From: DASWIG01 sp965371445
Lineage (GTDB): Bacteria; Acidobacteriota; Thermoanaerobaculia; Multivoradales; J023
Reading direction: 5' to 3'
Assembly: GCA_965371445.1 (NCBI GenBank)
Contig: CBDUYN010000024.1
Location: 1 to 64,000, forward strand
DNA: 64,000 nt
Under the pieces are notes generated by a model. That model saw only the letters and a list, made by a program, of their open reading frames with translations, made no database searches and had not been told where the DNA came from. The position numbers and the translations under genes were made by a program. Position 1 is the stretch's first letter; the number at the start of each line of letters is the position of its first letter. Shown here piece after piece: positions 16,658 through 25,680 of this stretch.

Positions 16658-17068
16658 TCAGCCGAAAAACGTCCTCAGGTTCTCCTCCGGCACCGGACGC
16701 GTCCAACGCGACACGGCGACGAAGAGCACGAGGCTCGTCGCCACCCCGACCTCGACGGCGTCGACGCCGTGACGGGCGAAGCCCTGCTGCTCGGTCAGCT
16801 CCCAGACGAGGCAGGCCAGAGAGCCGCCCAGCATGGCGGCGACGGCACCCGCCGCCGTGCCGCGGCGCCAGTTCAAGCCCTCCACCACCGGCACGAAGAA
16901 GAAGCTGGCGACGAACTTCGCCTGTGCGACGACGATCGCCTGGACGTCGCCGAGCTTCTGCAGCGCGAAATAAAGTGGCACGAGCGCCAGGACCACGATC
17001 GAGACGCGATTGGCGTCGAGAAACGCCGCCGAAGAAGCGATGCCACCGCAATGGTTGACGAGGGGCAA
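16658..17068 (-). pseudogene. C-terminal remnant of a sodium:solute symporter
   Basis: About 136 codons resembling the end of an SSF-family transporter: VLALVPLYFALQKLGDVQAI, FVPVVEGLNWRRGTAAGAVA, a membrane segment around MLGGSLACLVWEL, a second in VGVATSLVLFVAVSRW, and the cytoplasmic tail TRPVPEENLRTFF. Full members have 450-600 residues, so at least two thirds of the gene is missing upstream. No functional transporter can be made. It lies beside the accessory NTPase cassette, consistent with local rearrangement. Confidence 0.65.
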
Positions 17069-17124
17069 TGCGCTCCGCGTCCTGCGGCAGGTCTAGGCGT
17101 GACTGAGGTAGACTCGTCGGCATC

Positions 17125-17466
17125 GTGATCAAACGACTTCTCCACGCCGTCTTGACCATGCTTCTCCTGGGCGCAGGACCGGTGGCTTTCCGCGCCGCCG
17201 CCCAGAGCTGTACGGGAATGATCTTCGCCGACGGCTTCGAGTCGGGCGACACCTCCGCCTGCACCTTCTACCTCTATGCTCGCGAGCTCGGTGGCGAGTG
17301 GCAGCAGTTCCCGGACGCCGACACCACCTTCGAGCGCCCCGACCTGCCGGGTGTCCTCCAGGTAGGGGCGATGGCCTACGCGAACGGCAACCCGCCGGAC
17401 GTGGCGGTGACGTTCGAGTCGATCGACTTCGAGAGCGTGAGCTCGGTGGCGGGCTGCATCGAGTAG
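17125..17466 (+). CDS. Small secreted protein with a DGFESGD motif
   Basis: 113 residues from GTG 17125. The signal peptide is MIKRLLHAVLTMLLLGAGPV..., with cleavage near AAA-QS. The first mature residues are SCTGMIFADGFESGDTSAC, a motif seen at the N- or C-terminus of many secreted bacterial proteins (IFxDGFESGDTSxW). The remainder is beta-rich with a final Cys (GCIE). The gene ends 11 bp before rsmA and may be co-transcribed with it. Function unknown. Confidence 0.65.
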   Translation: MIKRLLHAVLTMLLLGAGPVAFRAAAQSCTGMIFADGFESGDTSACTFYLYARELGGEWQQFPDADTTFERPDLPGVLQVGAMAYANGNPPDVAVTFESIDFESVSSVAGCIE

Positions 17467-17477
17467 CGTCCGGGCCG

Positions 17478-18263
17478 ATGAGCTCACCCAACCTCAAGAA
17501 ACGTCTCGGCCAGCATCACCTCGTCGACGGCGCCCTGTGCCGTCCGCTCCTCGACGAGCTCGACGCCGCGGGCGAGCGGGTCCTGGAGATCGGGCCGGGA
17601 GGCGGCGTGCTGACGGCGGAGCTCCTGGCGGCGAAAGCGCGGTTGTTGGCGCTTGAGGTGGATCCCGAGTGGGCCTTTACGCTTCGTCGGCGCTTCGCCG
17701 GACGCCTCTCGGTCGCCGTTTTCGACGCCCTTGCCCTCGACTACCGGCGCCTCCCGGCTCCTACGCTCGTCACCGGCAACCTCCCCTTTAACGTCGCGAC
17801 GCGGTTGATCGAGGACCTCCTGCCGCATCGTGCCACGGTACCGAGGGCTGCCTTCATGGTGCAGAAGGAGGTGGCGGAACGGCTCGTGGCCCGGCCCGGC
17901 GAGAGTGCCTATGGATCCTTGAGCGTCCTCGTCGCCGCCTACGCCGAGGCGCGCTATCTCGGGACCGTCAAGCCCGGGAGCTTCCGGCCGCCGCCCAAAG
18001 TGGCGGCGGCCTTCGTCGGACTGCGGCTCAAGGCGCCGCCTCTCGCCGAAGACGAGATGCCGGGCTTCGTCCGCCTGGTGCGGCTCGCCTTCGCGAAACG
18101 GCGCAAGACTTTGCGCAATTCCTTGGGCTCGGGCCTCGGACGCGACCGCGCCCAGCAGCTCGTCGATATCGCGGGGCTGGATCCACGGTGCCGCGCCGAG
18201 GCGCTTGGACTCGAAGAACTCGTCGAGCTTTACGGATACTACCGGCGGCTCGCGGACGTCTAG
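17478..18263 (+). CDS. rsmA: 16S rRNA dimethyladenosine transferase
   Basis: 261 residues; dimethylates the two adjacent adenosines in the 3' hairpin of 16S rRNA during small-subunit assembly. Start ATG 17478 is followed by the diagnostic NLKKRLGQHHLVD. SAM-binding motif I is VLEIGPGGGVLTAELL; the catalytic motif is GNLPFNVATRLI (Asn-Leu-Pro-Phe); the C-terminal domain carries LAFAKRRKTLRNSL. The family usually has NxPY, so Phe in place of Tyr is a small deviation. Length fits KsgA/RsmA. Confidence 0.94.
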   Translation: MSSPNLKKRLGQHHLVDGALCRPLLDELDAAGERVLEIGPGGGVLTAELLAAKARLLALEVDPEWAFTLRRRFAGRLSVAVFDALALDYRRLPAPTLVTGNLPFNVATRLIEDLLPHRATVPRAAFMVQKEVAERLVARPGESAYGSLSVLVAAYAEARYLGTVKPGSFRPPPKVAAAFVGLRLKAPPLAEDEMPGFVRLVRLAFAKRRKTLRNSLGSGLGRDRAQQLVDIAGLDPRCRAEALGLEELVELYGYYRRLADV

Positions 18264-18269
18264 CCGGAG

Positions 18270-18918
18270 CTACGCCGGGATGAGGGGCGTGAAGCCGTCG
18301 TCGGTCTCTTCCACCAGCAGGAGGTGAAAGCCGCGGCGCGCTCCGATGCGCACGAACCCCGCGTAGCCCGTAAGGGCTTCTTCCAGGCCGTGCCAGCCGC
18401 CCGACGAGCCGCCTTGGAGAGCCTCTTCGTAGGCCGCGAGGACCTCGTCGTCGAAGTGGCGGGCGATGAAGAAGGCTCCGCCGACGTCGCCCGTCTTGGT
18501 GCGCGCCTGCTTGGCGGCGACGGTTCGGTCGAGGAAGGCCTGGAAGTCGTCCTTTGACGGCCGGGCGCAGCGGCCTGCGAGGTGGAGGACCTTGCCTTCG
18601 GCGTCGGTGGTGACAAGGTCAAAAAAATCGGTCTCCCGCGAGTCGGGGCGCGGCAGCTCGTGGTAGAGGTGGGCGCGCTCGACGAGCGTCAGCCATTCGC
18701 TCAGGTACTTCCACTTCGACGTCAGGTCGCGTTCGGCGAGGTAGGGCGGCAGGTCCCTGAGGCTCCAGGTGAGAAAGCCGAAGGAGGGGGCTTGCTCGTA
18801 GCCGACGTCGCCGGCTTCGCTGCCGGTGGCCGGGTGGATCGAGATCCGTACTCCCTGTGCCGATCTGCTCCTCGATGCGGTAGGGAAACGTGTCTGTGGG
18901 GGAAGGGGGAGGGAACAT
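18270..18918 (-). pseudogene. Unknown gene with a single-base frameshift near its start
   Basis: An ATG at 18918 with AGGAGG and GAGGA upstream opens a frame reading ...FPYRIEEQIGTG. After that the good coding frame is the neighbouring one: VRISIHPATGSEAGDVGYEQ, then LTSKWKYLSEWLTLVERAHL and GFVRIGARRGFHLLLVEET, ending at the stop 18270-18272. Removing one base from the CCC run at 18853-18855 joins them smoothly as IGTGVRISIHPATG, giving about 215 residues. The total length is 3n+1. It is either a recent frameshift or a homopolymer sequencing error. No family recognised; convergent with rsmA. Confidence 0.7.
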
Positions 18919-19034
18919 CGAGCTTCCTCAAACCTCCTGGTGCCTCCAGGAGTCGGATCCGTGACGGCATTCTATTCCAAATCGGCGTTTCCGGCTCGTC
19001 CCGGATCCGCAGATCCGCTACAATGGGCCGCGAC

Positions 19035-19134
19035 GGAAGCGCTCAGGGGCTGGTGCCTCTTGCGGTCTTCAAAACCGTTGTCCCGTGCCGGCTGCGGTAC
19101 GGGGGGTGGGTTCGATTCCCATGCGCTTCCGCCA
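19035..19134 (+). tRNA. selC: tRNA-Sec (anticodon UCA)
   Basis: 100-nt selenocysteine tRNA with an encoded CCA end. An 8-bp acceptor stem pairs GGAAGCGC (19035-19042) with GCGCTTCC (19123-19130). The anticodon arm GCGGTCTTCAAAACCGTT shows TCA in the loop. The long variable arm pairs CCCGTGCCG with CGGTACGGG, and the T arm is GTGGG-TTCGATT-CCCAT. The 8+5 acceptor/T geometry and long extra arm distinguish it from tRNA-Ser. It implies that UGA is read as selenocysteine in this organism; selA/selB/selD are not in the window. Confidence 0.93.
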
Positions 19135-19369
19135 TCCCTCCGCTCCACCGACCCTGTCCGAGGCCGGGACGGCACCCATGGAAGCCTACGGCTACGCCCG
19201 GCCGTCGGATCGCCGCCCCTAGGTCTTTCCCCCCTGGCGTTTCCTGTATACTCCGCCGCAAGACTCGAACCGACGGTGAGGCCGGCGCCCGAATCGTCCG
19301 CCTGACCGGCTACGCCGCCCATAGCCGCCACGAAGAGTAGCGAGCCGCGACTCGGAAAGGACATTCGTC

Positions 19370-20425
19370 ATGACGACGTCGGAGTGGATCAGGGCCGTCA
19401 TCATCGGGATCCTGATCGTCGTGCTGATCCTGAAGCAGAAGGGGTTGCTCACCTTCATGAAGGAGAGGAAGAAAGAGCAGGAGAAGAAGGCCGCGAAACA
19501 ACGCCAGGCCGAGCTCAAGAAGGAAAAGCGGGCGCAGCAGATCCGCCAGGTCCAGGAAAAGAAGCAGCAGACCGCCCAGATTCTGAAAACGTCGCTCGGC
19601 GGCGGCCTCGAGCAGAAGTCCGTCCAGGCGGCGGGCCAGACCCTCCACTACTTCGAGGGTGGCCGGGGCACGAGCTCGGTCCTCCTGCTCCACGGCTTCG
19701 CCAGCGCCAAGGAGGACTGGGCGCGCTTCGCGCGGTGCCTGATCCACGAGGATTACCGCGTCGTGGCAGTGGACCTACCGGGCTTCGGCCAGAACAAAAA
19801 AGACCCCGACCTTGCCTACGACGTGGCGACGCAGGCCAAGAGGATCCGGGCTTTTACCGAGAAGCTCGGCCTGCACGGCTTCCACGTCGTCGGCAGCTCG
19901 ATCGGCGGCACGATCGCCGCCGCCTACACCTACGGCTTCCCGCAGGACGTCTTGAGCCTGACCTTGATCGAGCCCTTCTGCGTCGGCGTGCCCCAGGCGT
20001 CGGAGCTCGACGAGCTCGAAAAACAGGGGCGCAATCCGCTCGGCATTGCCGTTCCCGAGGCCTACGACAACCTGCTGGGCTTCCTCTTCGCCCAGCCGCC
20101 CACCCTGCCGGATTCCGTCAAACGCCTCCGGGCCGAGGATGCGGTCCGTCACCGCGACTTCTATCTCAAGATGTGGCGCGAGGTCCGCTCCGGGGAAAAA
20201 GCCTACATCCTCGACGTGCTGCTCCCCGAGATCGACAAGAAGACCTTGATCCTCCATGGCGGGATGAGCCGGTTCGTCCACCCGATGACCGCCGAGATGA
20301 TCAAGAGGATCGTCAAGGTGCCTGGCAAGGCGCACGTCGCCGTCATGGAGGATTGTGGCCATCTACCGGCGGTCGAAAAGCCGGAGGCCGCCGCCGGACA
20401 CTGGCTGAGGTTCCTCGAAGCGTAG
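19370..20425 (+). CDS. Membrane-anchored alpha/beta hydrolase with an N-terminal coiled coil
   Basis: 351 residues. A transmembrane segment at 7-21 (IRAVIIGILIVVLILK) is followed by a very charged Lys/Glu/Gln helix (30-70: ERKKEQEKKAAKQRQAELKK...), then an alpha/beta-hydrolase fold: VLLLHGFASAKEDW (104-117), nucleophile Ser177 in GSSIGG and His in EDCGHLPAVEKPEAA. The catalytic domain resembles small-molecule esterases or C-C hydrolases. The charged linker would hold it away from the membrane. ATG 19370 follows GGAAAGGACA. Substrate unknown. Confidence 0.85.
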   Translation: MTTSEWIRAVIIGILIVVLILKQKGLLTFMKERKKEQEKKAAKQRQAELKKEKRAQQIRQVQEKKQQTAQILKTSLGGGLEQKSVQAAGQTLHYFEGGRGTSSVLLLHGFASAKEDWARFARCLIHEDYRVVAVDLPGFGQNKKDPDLAYDVATQAKRIRAFTEKLGLHGFHVVGSSIGGTIAAAYTYGFPQDVLSLTLIEPFCVGVPQASELDELEKQGRNPLGIAVPEAYDNLLGFLFAQPPTLPDSVKRLRAEDAVRHRDFYLKMWREVRSGEKAYILDVLLPEIDKKTLILHGGMSRFVHPMTAEMIKRIVKVPGKAHVAVMEDCGHLPAVEKPEAAAGHWLRFLEA

Positions 20426-20478
20426 CCGGACGAGCGGTGGCCGGTGTGGCTCGGCTCGCGCCGGGACCGAGCCCCGCC

Positions 20479-21006
20479 CTACTGATTGCTGCCCTCGGGC
20501 CAGCGGACGAAAACCCCGTCGGCCCAGATGATGTCCTGGTCGTAATCGGTGGTGAGGAATCTCTGCACGGGGATCTGGTCGAGCTCGCAGGCCGTGAAGA
20601 CATCGTCGCGGCCCGCGGAGCAGAGAAAGATCGACTCGGACCGGTTTCCCGCGGTCTTCTTGAACCTGTAGGGGGTACCCCAGGGGTCGGCGGCCGGGAG
20701 CTTCTGGACGTAGAAGAAGGTGTTGGAGGGGGTTAGGAACGTCACCATCGTGTCGTAGGGCACGTCGGCCAGAGGCTGCGTGTTGAACATCTGCTGGCCG
20801 GCCGAGGCGGCCCCGGTTTGATCCGATTGCCAGGACATCCAGCCGATTCCGATGCCCCGCATGTCGGTCATGGTGCGCTTCTGCCGGGCCTTCTGCAAGG
20901 CGTCGAGCAGGTTGGGGATCATGATCGAGGCGAGCAGACCCATGATCGCGACGACGATGAGCAACTCTACAAGGGTGAATCCCCTCTGCTGAGGAAGCCT
21001 GGCCAT
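20479..21006 (-). CDS. Type IV pilin-like/type II secretion pseudopilin
   Basis: 175 residues with the class III signal MARLPQQRG/FTLVELLIVVAIMGLLA: a short basic leader, the prepilin-peptidase site G-F and Glu5 of the mature protein, then the hydrophobic helix. The rest (DPWGTPYRFKKTAGN) contains the GspG-like DPWG-x-P-Y motif. The family assembles periplasmic pseudopili in type II secretion or related systems. No other secretion genes lie next to it, so this is a stand-alone pilin gene. Processing would need a PilD-type peptidase elsewhere. Confidence 0.88.
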   Translation of the reverse strand: MARLPQQRGFTLVELLIVVAIMGLLASIMIPNLLDALQKARQKRTMTDMRGIGIGWMSWQSDQTGAASAGQQMFNTQPLADVPYDTMVTFLTPSNTFFYVQKLPAADPWGTPYRFKKTAGNRSESIFLCSAGRDDVFTACELDQIPVQRFLTTDYDQDIIWADGVFVRWPEGSNQ

Positions 21007-21144
21007 GACTCTACTCCTCCGTGTCTACGCTCCACCCTGTGTCGATTCTTTCAGCACGGACGCCGAAACTGTGCAACGTTCATCCTAGCACGAGATGGAG
21101 ATCCACTGCAACCGGAGGGCTTCGCTTCGCGCCTTCGCGCCTGT

Positions 21145-22602
21145 TCAGGCCGAGGGTACGAGTGCCGCGTAGAGCTCTTCGTATTCGGCTCCCTGACGCT
21201 CCCAGGAGTAGTCCTTTTCCATTCCGTTGCGCCGCAGGAGCGCCCAGGCCCGTGGGTCCTTCCAGGCGGTGAGCGCCGAGCGCAGCGCCCAGGAGAAGCC
21301 GTTCGAGTCGTAGTGCTCGAAGACGAACCCCGTCCCCTGTCCGGTCGCCGGGTTGAAGTGCTCCACCGTGTCGGCGAGGCCGCCGGTCTGTCTCACGATC
21401 GGCGCCGTACCGTATTTCAGGCTGTACATCTGGTTGAGCCCGCAGGGCTCGAAGCGCGACGGCATGAGGAAGATGTCGGCACCGGCCTCGATCAGGTGGG
21501 CGAGCCGATCGCTGTAGCCGCGGTAGTAGCAGACCTTCTGCGGAAAGGTGCGCTGCAAGTAGTGGAAGTGCTCCTCGAAGCGATCCTCGCCGGTCCCGAG
21601 GACGACGAGGCGCAAATCGAGGTAGCGCAACGCCTCCGGCAAGGGCTCGAAGAGGAGCTCGAAGCCCTTCTGGGCCGTCAGCCGCGAGACGATCCCCAGG
21701 ACGGGAGCCTTGCCGGCCGGCGGCAGGCCGACCTCCGAGAGCAAATAGTCGCGGTTCGCCCGCTTCCCCTCTTCCACGTCGTCGATCGAGTAGGGCTGCA
21801 GGATGTGCGGATCGCTCGCCGGGCTCCAGGTCCCATAGTCGACACCGTTCGTGATCCCCACCACGCTCGCGGCACGCTCGGCGAGAAGCTCCTCCAGCCC
21901 TTCGCCGAAAGCCGCGGTCTGGATCTCGCGGGCGTAGGTCCGGCTCACCGTCGAGACGACGTCGGCGTAGAGCACCCCGTTTTTCAGGAAATTGACCCGG
22001 CCCTGCTTCAAGTCCTCCTGGAAGAGGAGCGACGCGTGGTCCGAGAGGCCGAGGTTCCCCGCCACCTCGGCCGGGAAGATCCCCTGGTAGGCGATGTTAT
22101 GGATGGTCAGCACCGTTTTCGTGCGGGCAAAGAGCTCGTCCCACTTGTAGAGGGCCTTCAAGTAGATCGGCAAGAGCGCCGTATGCCAGTCGTGAGCGTG
22201 GACGACGTCGGGTGCAAAGCCCATGCGCTGACAGCAGGCCAAGGCGGCGTGGGAGAGCAACGCGAAGCGCAGGTGCTCGTCCCATTCTCCGGTGTAAAGC
22301 GACGGCCGGTGAAAAAGCTGCGGGCAGTCGACGAAGTAGACGTCGAGCTCGCTGCCTTTCGGCCGTGCCACGAAGACCGAGAAGTGGAAGGTGTGCGCTC
22401 CGAGCGCGATCGGCACGTCGGTCAAGAACTCGACGCGTACGAAGGGCGCGCTCGTGGTGTCGACCTGGGCGTAGAGGGGGGTTATGACGCGCACCTCGTG
22501 CCCGTGCTCGTGGAGGTAGCGGGGCAGGGCTCCCGCGACGTCCGCGAGCCCCCCGGTCTTCGAAAACGGGACGATTTCCGAAGCGACGAAGCAGATCTTC
22601 AC
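21145..22602 (-). CDS. glgA: Glycogen synthase (ADP-glucose type, GT5)
   Basis: 485 residues; elongates alpha-1,4-glucan from ADP-glucose in the cytoplasm. The N-terminal nucleotide-sugar motif is KTGGLADVAGALPRYL (16-31). The partner motifs HAHDWHTALLP and NIAYQGIFP follow, and the C-terminal GT-B acceptor/donor region shows FEPCGLNQMYSLKYGTAPIV, in which the Glu is catalytic, with RQTGGLADTV. Length is typical. It lies 10 bp downstream of glgC, which makes its substrate. Confidence 0.95.
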   Translation of the reverse strand: MKICFVASEIVPFSKTGGLADVAGALPRYLHEHGHEVRVITPLYAQVDTTSAPFVRVEFLTDVPIALGAHTFHFSVFVARPKGSELDVYFVDCPQLFHRPSLYTGEWDEHLRFALLSHAALACCQRMGFAPDVVHAHDWHTALLPIYLKALYKWDELFARTKTVLTIHNIAYQGIFPAEVAGNLGLSDHASLLFQEDLKQGRVNFLKNGVLYADVVSTVSRTYAREIQTAAFGEGLEELLAERAASVVGITNGVDYGTWSPASDPHILQPYSIDDVEEGKRANRDYLLSEVGLPPAGKAPVLGIVSRLTAQKGFELLFEPLPEALRYLDLRLVVLGTGEDRFEEHFHYLQRTFPQKVCYYRGYSDRLAHLIEAGADIFLMPSRFEPCGLNQMYSLKYGTAPIVRQTGGLADTVEHFNPATGQGTGFVFEHYDSNGFSWALRSALTAWKDPRAWALLRRNGMEKDYSWERQGAEYEELYAALVPSA

Positions 22603-22612
22603 GGCGTCCTCC

Positions 22613-23881
22613 TCAGATCACCGTCCCCGGCGGGATGAGCTGCTCGGACGGGATGACGATGATACCGCCGCGGATGGCGTAGCCGTCGCCGTCGGCCTCT
22701 TTGACGCCGTCCAGGTTGACCAGCTGGACACCGTCGCCGATGCGGGCGCCGCGGTCGATGATGGCGCCGCGGATCCGGCAGTCGCGGCCGATGCCGATCG
22801 GCACTTCACCGTCGCGGGTCTGGGTGTGCCGCTCGGGGCTCGAGCCGACCACGATCGAATCCTCGATCACGGAGCCTTCCCGCACCATCGAGCGGATGCC
22901 GATGACCGAGCGGCGGATCGAGCTGCCGAGGAGCACGCTACCCTCGCAGAGCACCGAGCGTTCGACGTGGCAGTCCTGGATCTTGAGCCCCGCCAGGAAC
23001 CGGGCGTGAGTATAGATCGGACGCTCGTGGTGGTAGAGGTTGAGAGGCGGATCCGGAGCGGCGAGCTCCAGGTTCGCCTCGTGAAACGAGGGAATCGTCC
23101 CGATGTCGCGCCAGTAGCCGTTGTAGAGGAAGGCGTAGACCCGGGAGCCCTCGATCGCCGCGGGGATGATCTGGGAGCCGAAGTCGTGCGACTCGCGGTC
23201 GGTGGCGAAGAAGTCCTCGATCACCTCGCGGCGAAAGACGTACATCCCCATGCTGGCGAGAAGGGTCCCGGGCTCGGCGTCGAGGCCGAGGCGCTCGATC
23301 GTCGCAGCGTCCAAGGTGAGCCGGTCGAGCTCCTCCTCGCGCTTCGGCTTCTCGACGAACTCGACGATACGTCCCTCGCCGTCGATGCGCAGGATCCCCA
23401 GGCCGGAGGCCTCGGAACGTGGCACCGGCTTGACGGCGATCGAAACGTCCGCACGCCGCTCGCGGTGGCTCTCGACGAAAGCGCGCATGTCGAGCAGATA
23501 GAGCTGGTCGCCCGAGAGCACCAGGATCTCCCGCGGTTGCGAATAGGTCAGCCGTCCCAGGTTCTGCCGCACGGCGTCGGCCGTGCCCTGGTACCAGTCG
23601 CTGCGCTCCAGGCCCTGCTCGGCGGCCAGGATGTTGACGAAACCGCGGCTGAAGATGTCGAAGCGGTAGGTCTGGGCGATGTGGCGGTGGAGGCTGGCGC
23701 TGTTGAACTGGGTGATGACGAAGATGCGGTCGATGCCGGCGTGGAGGCTGTTCGAGATCGGAATGTCGATCAGCCGGAACTTGCCGGCGACCGGCACGGC
23801 CGGCTTGGCGCGGTGCTGGGTCAGGGGCCAGAGGCGGGTGCCGCGGCCGCCTCCGAGGATCGCGGTGATGACGTCTCGCAC
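22613..23881 (-). CDS. glgC: Glucose-1-phosphate adenylyltransferase
   Basis: 422 residues from GTG 23881, chosen because AAAGGAGAAGAGGAG lies just upstream (an in-frame ATG at 23917 would add 12 charged residues). It makes ADP-glucose, the committed step of glycogen synthesis. Motifs: LGGGRGTRLWPLTQHRAKPA, the Lys-containing PISN stretch IDIPISNSLHAGIDRI, SGDQLYLLD and YWRDIGTIPSFHEAN. The C-terminus is a left-handed beta helix (SVLLGSSIRRSVIGIRS). It forms an operon with glgA and probably thiG. Confidence 0.95.
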   Translation of the reverse strand: MRDVITAILGGGRGTRLWPLTQHRAKPAVPVAGKFRLIDIPISNSLHAGIDRIFVITQFNSASLHRHIAQTYRFDIFSRGFVNILAAEQGLERSDWYQGTADAVRQNLGRLTYSQPREILVLSGDQLYLLDMRAFVESHRERRADVSIAVKPVPRSEASGLGILRIDGEGRIVEFVEKPKREEELDRLTLDAATIERLGLDAEPGTLLASMGMYVFRREVIEDFFATDRESHDFGSQIIPAAIEGSRVYAFLYNGYWRDIGTIPSFHEANLELAAPDPPLNLYHHERPIYTHARFLAGLKIQDCHVERSVLCEGSVLLGSSIRRSVIGIRSMVREGSVIEDSIVVGSSPERHTQTRDGEVPIGIGRDCRIRGAIIDRGARIGDGVQLVNLDGVKEADGDGYAIRGGIIVIPSEQLIPPGTVI

Positions 23882-23918
23882 GGGCTCCTCTTCTCCTTTC
23901 GTCCTCGCCTGGCGCATC

Positions 23919-24749
23919 CTATTCGATGAGGCCGTTCTCGGGCGAGGAGGCGGTGGCGTAGAGCTTCCTGGGGATGCGTCCGGCGTGGGCGGCGAGCCAT
24001 CCGGATTCGACGGCGAGCTTCATGGCGTAGGCCATCCTCACCGGGTCCTCGGCGCAGGCGATGCCCGTGTTCATCAAAACGCCGTCGGCGCCCAGCTCCA
24101 TGGCCACCGCGGCGTCGGAGGCCGTTCCCACCCCGGCGTCGACGATCACCGGGACCGACGCCTGCTCGATGATGATCCGTAGGTTCGCCGGGTTGCGGAT
24201 CCCCATGCCTGAGCCGATCGGCGCACCGAGCGGCATCACCGCCGCGGCGCCCAAGTCGGCAAGCTTCTTGGCGACCACGGGGTCGTCGTTGGTATAGGGG
24301 AGGACGACGAAGCCCTCGCCGACGAGCGTCTCGGTGGCCTTCAAGAGCTCGCCGTTGTCGGGAAAGAGCGTCTTCGGGTCGCCGATGACCTCGAGCTTGA
24401 CCCAGTTCCAGCCGCCGAGCTCGCGGGCGAGCCGCGCCGTGCGAACGGCGTCCTCGGCCGTGTAGCAGCCGGCCGTGTTGGGTAAGAAGAGGTAGCGCTC
24501 GCGGTCGATGTGGTGGATGAAAGCGTCACCGTCGGCGTCGCTCAAGTCGACGCGCCGCAGCGCCACGGTGACCATCTCGGTCCCCGAGGCCTCGAAGGAG
24601 CGAACCATCGCGTCGTTCGAGGTGTATTTGCCCGTGCCCAGGATGAGGCGCGAGTGGAAGGTCCTCTCAGCGATTTGAAGCGGCGCGACCTGAAGCGATC
24701 TCTCGGCGGGAGGGCCGGCGGCCGTGGCCGGGTGGGTCTTAACGCTCAT
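23919..24749 (-). CDS. thiG: Thiazole synthase
   Basis: 276 residues; forms the thiazole phosphate moiety of thiamine from deoxyxylulose phosphate, ThiS-thiocarboxylate and dehydroglycine. Motifs: LILGTGKYTSNDAM, TVALRRVD, LPNTAGCYTAEDAVRTARLA and the Schiff-base lysine region NWVKLEVIGDPKTLFPDN, then VPVIVDAGVGTASDAA. The N-terminal 25 residues are a non-conserved extension. No thiS, thiF or thiH is adjacent; thiD occurs 33 kb away. It sits between a nucleoside kinase and glgC, an unusual neighbourhood. Confidence 0.95.
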   Translation of the reverse strand: MSVKTHPATAAGPPAERSLQVAPLQIAERTFHSRLILGTGKYTSNDAMVRSFEASGTEMVTVALRRVDLSDADGDAFIHHIDRERYLFLPNTAGCYTAEDAVRTARLARELGGWNWVKLEVIGDPKTLFPDNGELLKATETLVGEGFVVLPYTNDDPVVAKKLADLGAAAVMPLGAPIGSGMGIRNPANLRIIIEQASVPVIVDAGVGTASDAAVAMELGADGVLMNTGIACAEDPVRMAYAMKLAVESGWLAAHAGRIPRKLYATASSPENGLIE

Positions 24750-24766
24750 CTGCTCTCCTTAGGGGG

Positions 24767-25465
24767 CTAACGCGTCCCCAGGGGCGCGTAGTACTGGGTT
24801 CCTTTGATCGACTTCCTGAGCTGGACGACGAGCTCCTCGAAGTCGCCGGGGCGCTGCGGGAAGTTGAGCCGGCGCGTGTCGACGACCAGCACCGGCGAGC
24901 GCCGGTAGTGATGGTAGTAGTGGTTGTAGGCGTCGATGAGCTCGGCCAGGTACTCCTCGGAGATGTCGCGCTCGAAGGGACGCTGGCGGCGCCGGATCCG
25001 CTCCAGGCAGGTATCGATGTCGGCCTCCAGGTAGATGACCAGATCCGGCGGCGGCACCTGCGGCTCGAGCATGGCGTAGAGCTTGTCGTAGATCAAGAGC
25101 TCGTCGTCCGAGAGGTTCAGGTAGGCGAAGATCCGGTCCTTGACGAACGGATAGTCGGCCACCACGAGGCGCTGGAAGAGCTCGCGCTGGATCGTCTCCT
25201 GCTGCTGCTTGAAGCGCGAGAGCAGGAAGTAGAGCTGGGTCTGGAAAGCGGCGCCGGGCCGGTCCTTGTAGAACTTGTCGAGGAAGGGGTTCTCGACGTC
25301 TTCGAGGACTTTCACGCCCTCGAAGCGGCGGGCCAGGAGATCCACCAGGGTGGTCTTCCCGACCCCGATCGGTCCGTCGACCGCCAGGTAGTGGTAGGGC
25401 AGCGAGTCGTTGCTCAAGAGCGGTGTCCGTAGTGTCGAGTGGGCCAAGCAGCGGAGCTCACCCAC
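24767..25465 (-). CDS. Deoxynucleoside kinase
   Basis: 232 residues (start uncertain; the conserved part begins about residue 27 with YHYLAVDGPIGVGKTTL). It salvages deoxynucleosides by 5'-phosphorylation. Features: P-loop GPIGVGKTT, the ENPFLDKFY substrate region, the DRIFAYLNLSDDE stretch with the DR pair of the dGK/dAK family, and the LID-like IRRRQRPFERDI. Bacterial dGK/dAK proteins are about 210-220 residues. The 5' end overlaps the upstream region of the divergent NYN gene. Confidence 0.88.
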   Translation of the reverse strand: MGELRCLAHSTLRTPLLSNDSLPYHYLAVDGPIGVGKTTLVDLLARRFEGVKVLEDVENPFLDKFYKDRPGAAFQTQLYFLLSRFKQQQETIQRELFQRLVVADYPFVKDRIFAYLNLSDDELLIYDKLYAMLEPQVPPPDLVIYLEADIDTCLERIRRRQRPFERDISEEYLAELIDAYNHYYHHYRRSPVLVVDTRRLNFPQRPGDFEELVVQLRKSIKGTQYYAPLGTR

Positions 25466-25680
25466 GGGTGGTTCGGCTGGGCGGAGTATACCTCACCGGC
25501 GCCTTCGTAGGGTGTGCCGTCGCCTGTGTTACGATGGCCGTCCGGCTGGACAGCCTCCCTCCTTGGGAACGATCCGGGAGCGCGGCGGGGCGCATCGCCA
25601 GTCCGGCGCCCAGACACCAAGGCGGGCCAACGCCCGCATCCGTCCTCAAGACTCCGCGACTCACCTGGAAGGAGACGACT

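Noticed and set aside
19035..19134. tRNA-Ser
   Set aside because: The long variable arm fits, but the anticodon is UCA in the selenocysteine context CTTCAAA, with an 8-bp acceptor stem and 5-bp T stem.
18582..19340. Plus-strand frame of 252 codons
   Set aside because: It runs antisense to the frameshifted gene and through the tRNA-Sec gene, so it cannot be a normal protein gene.
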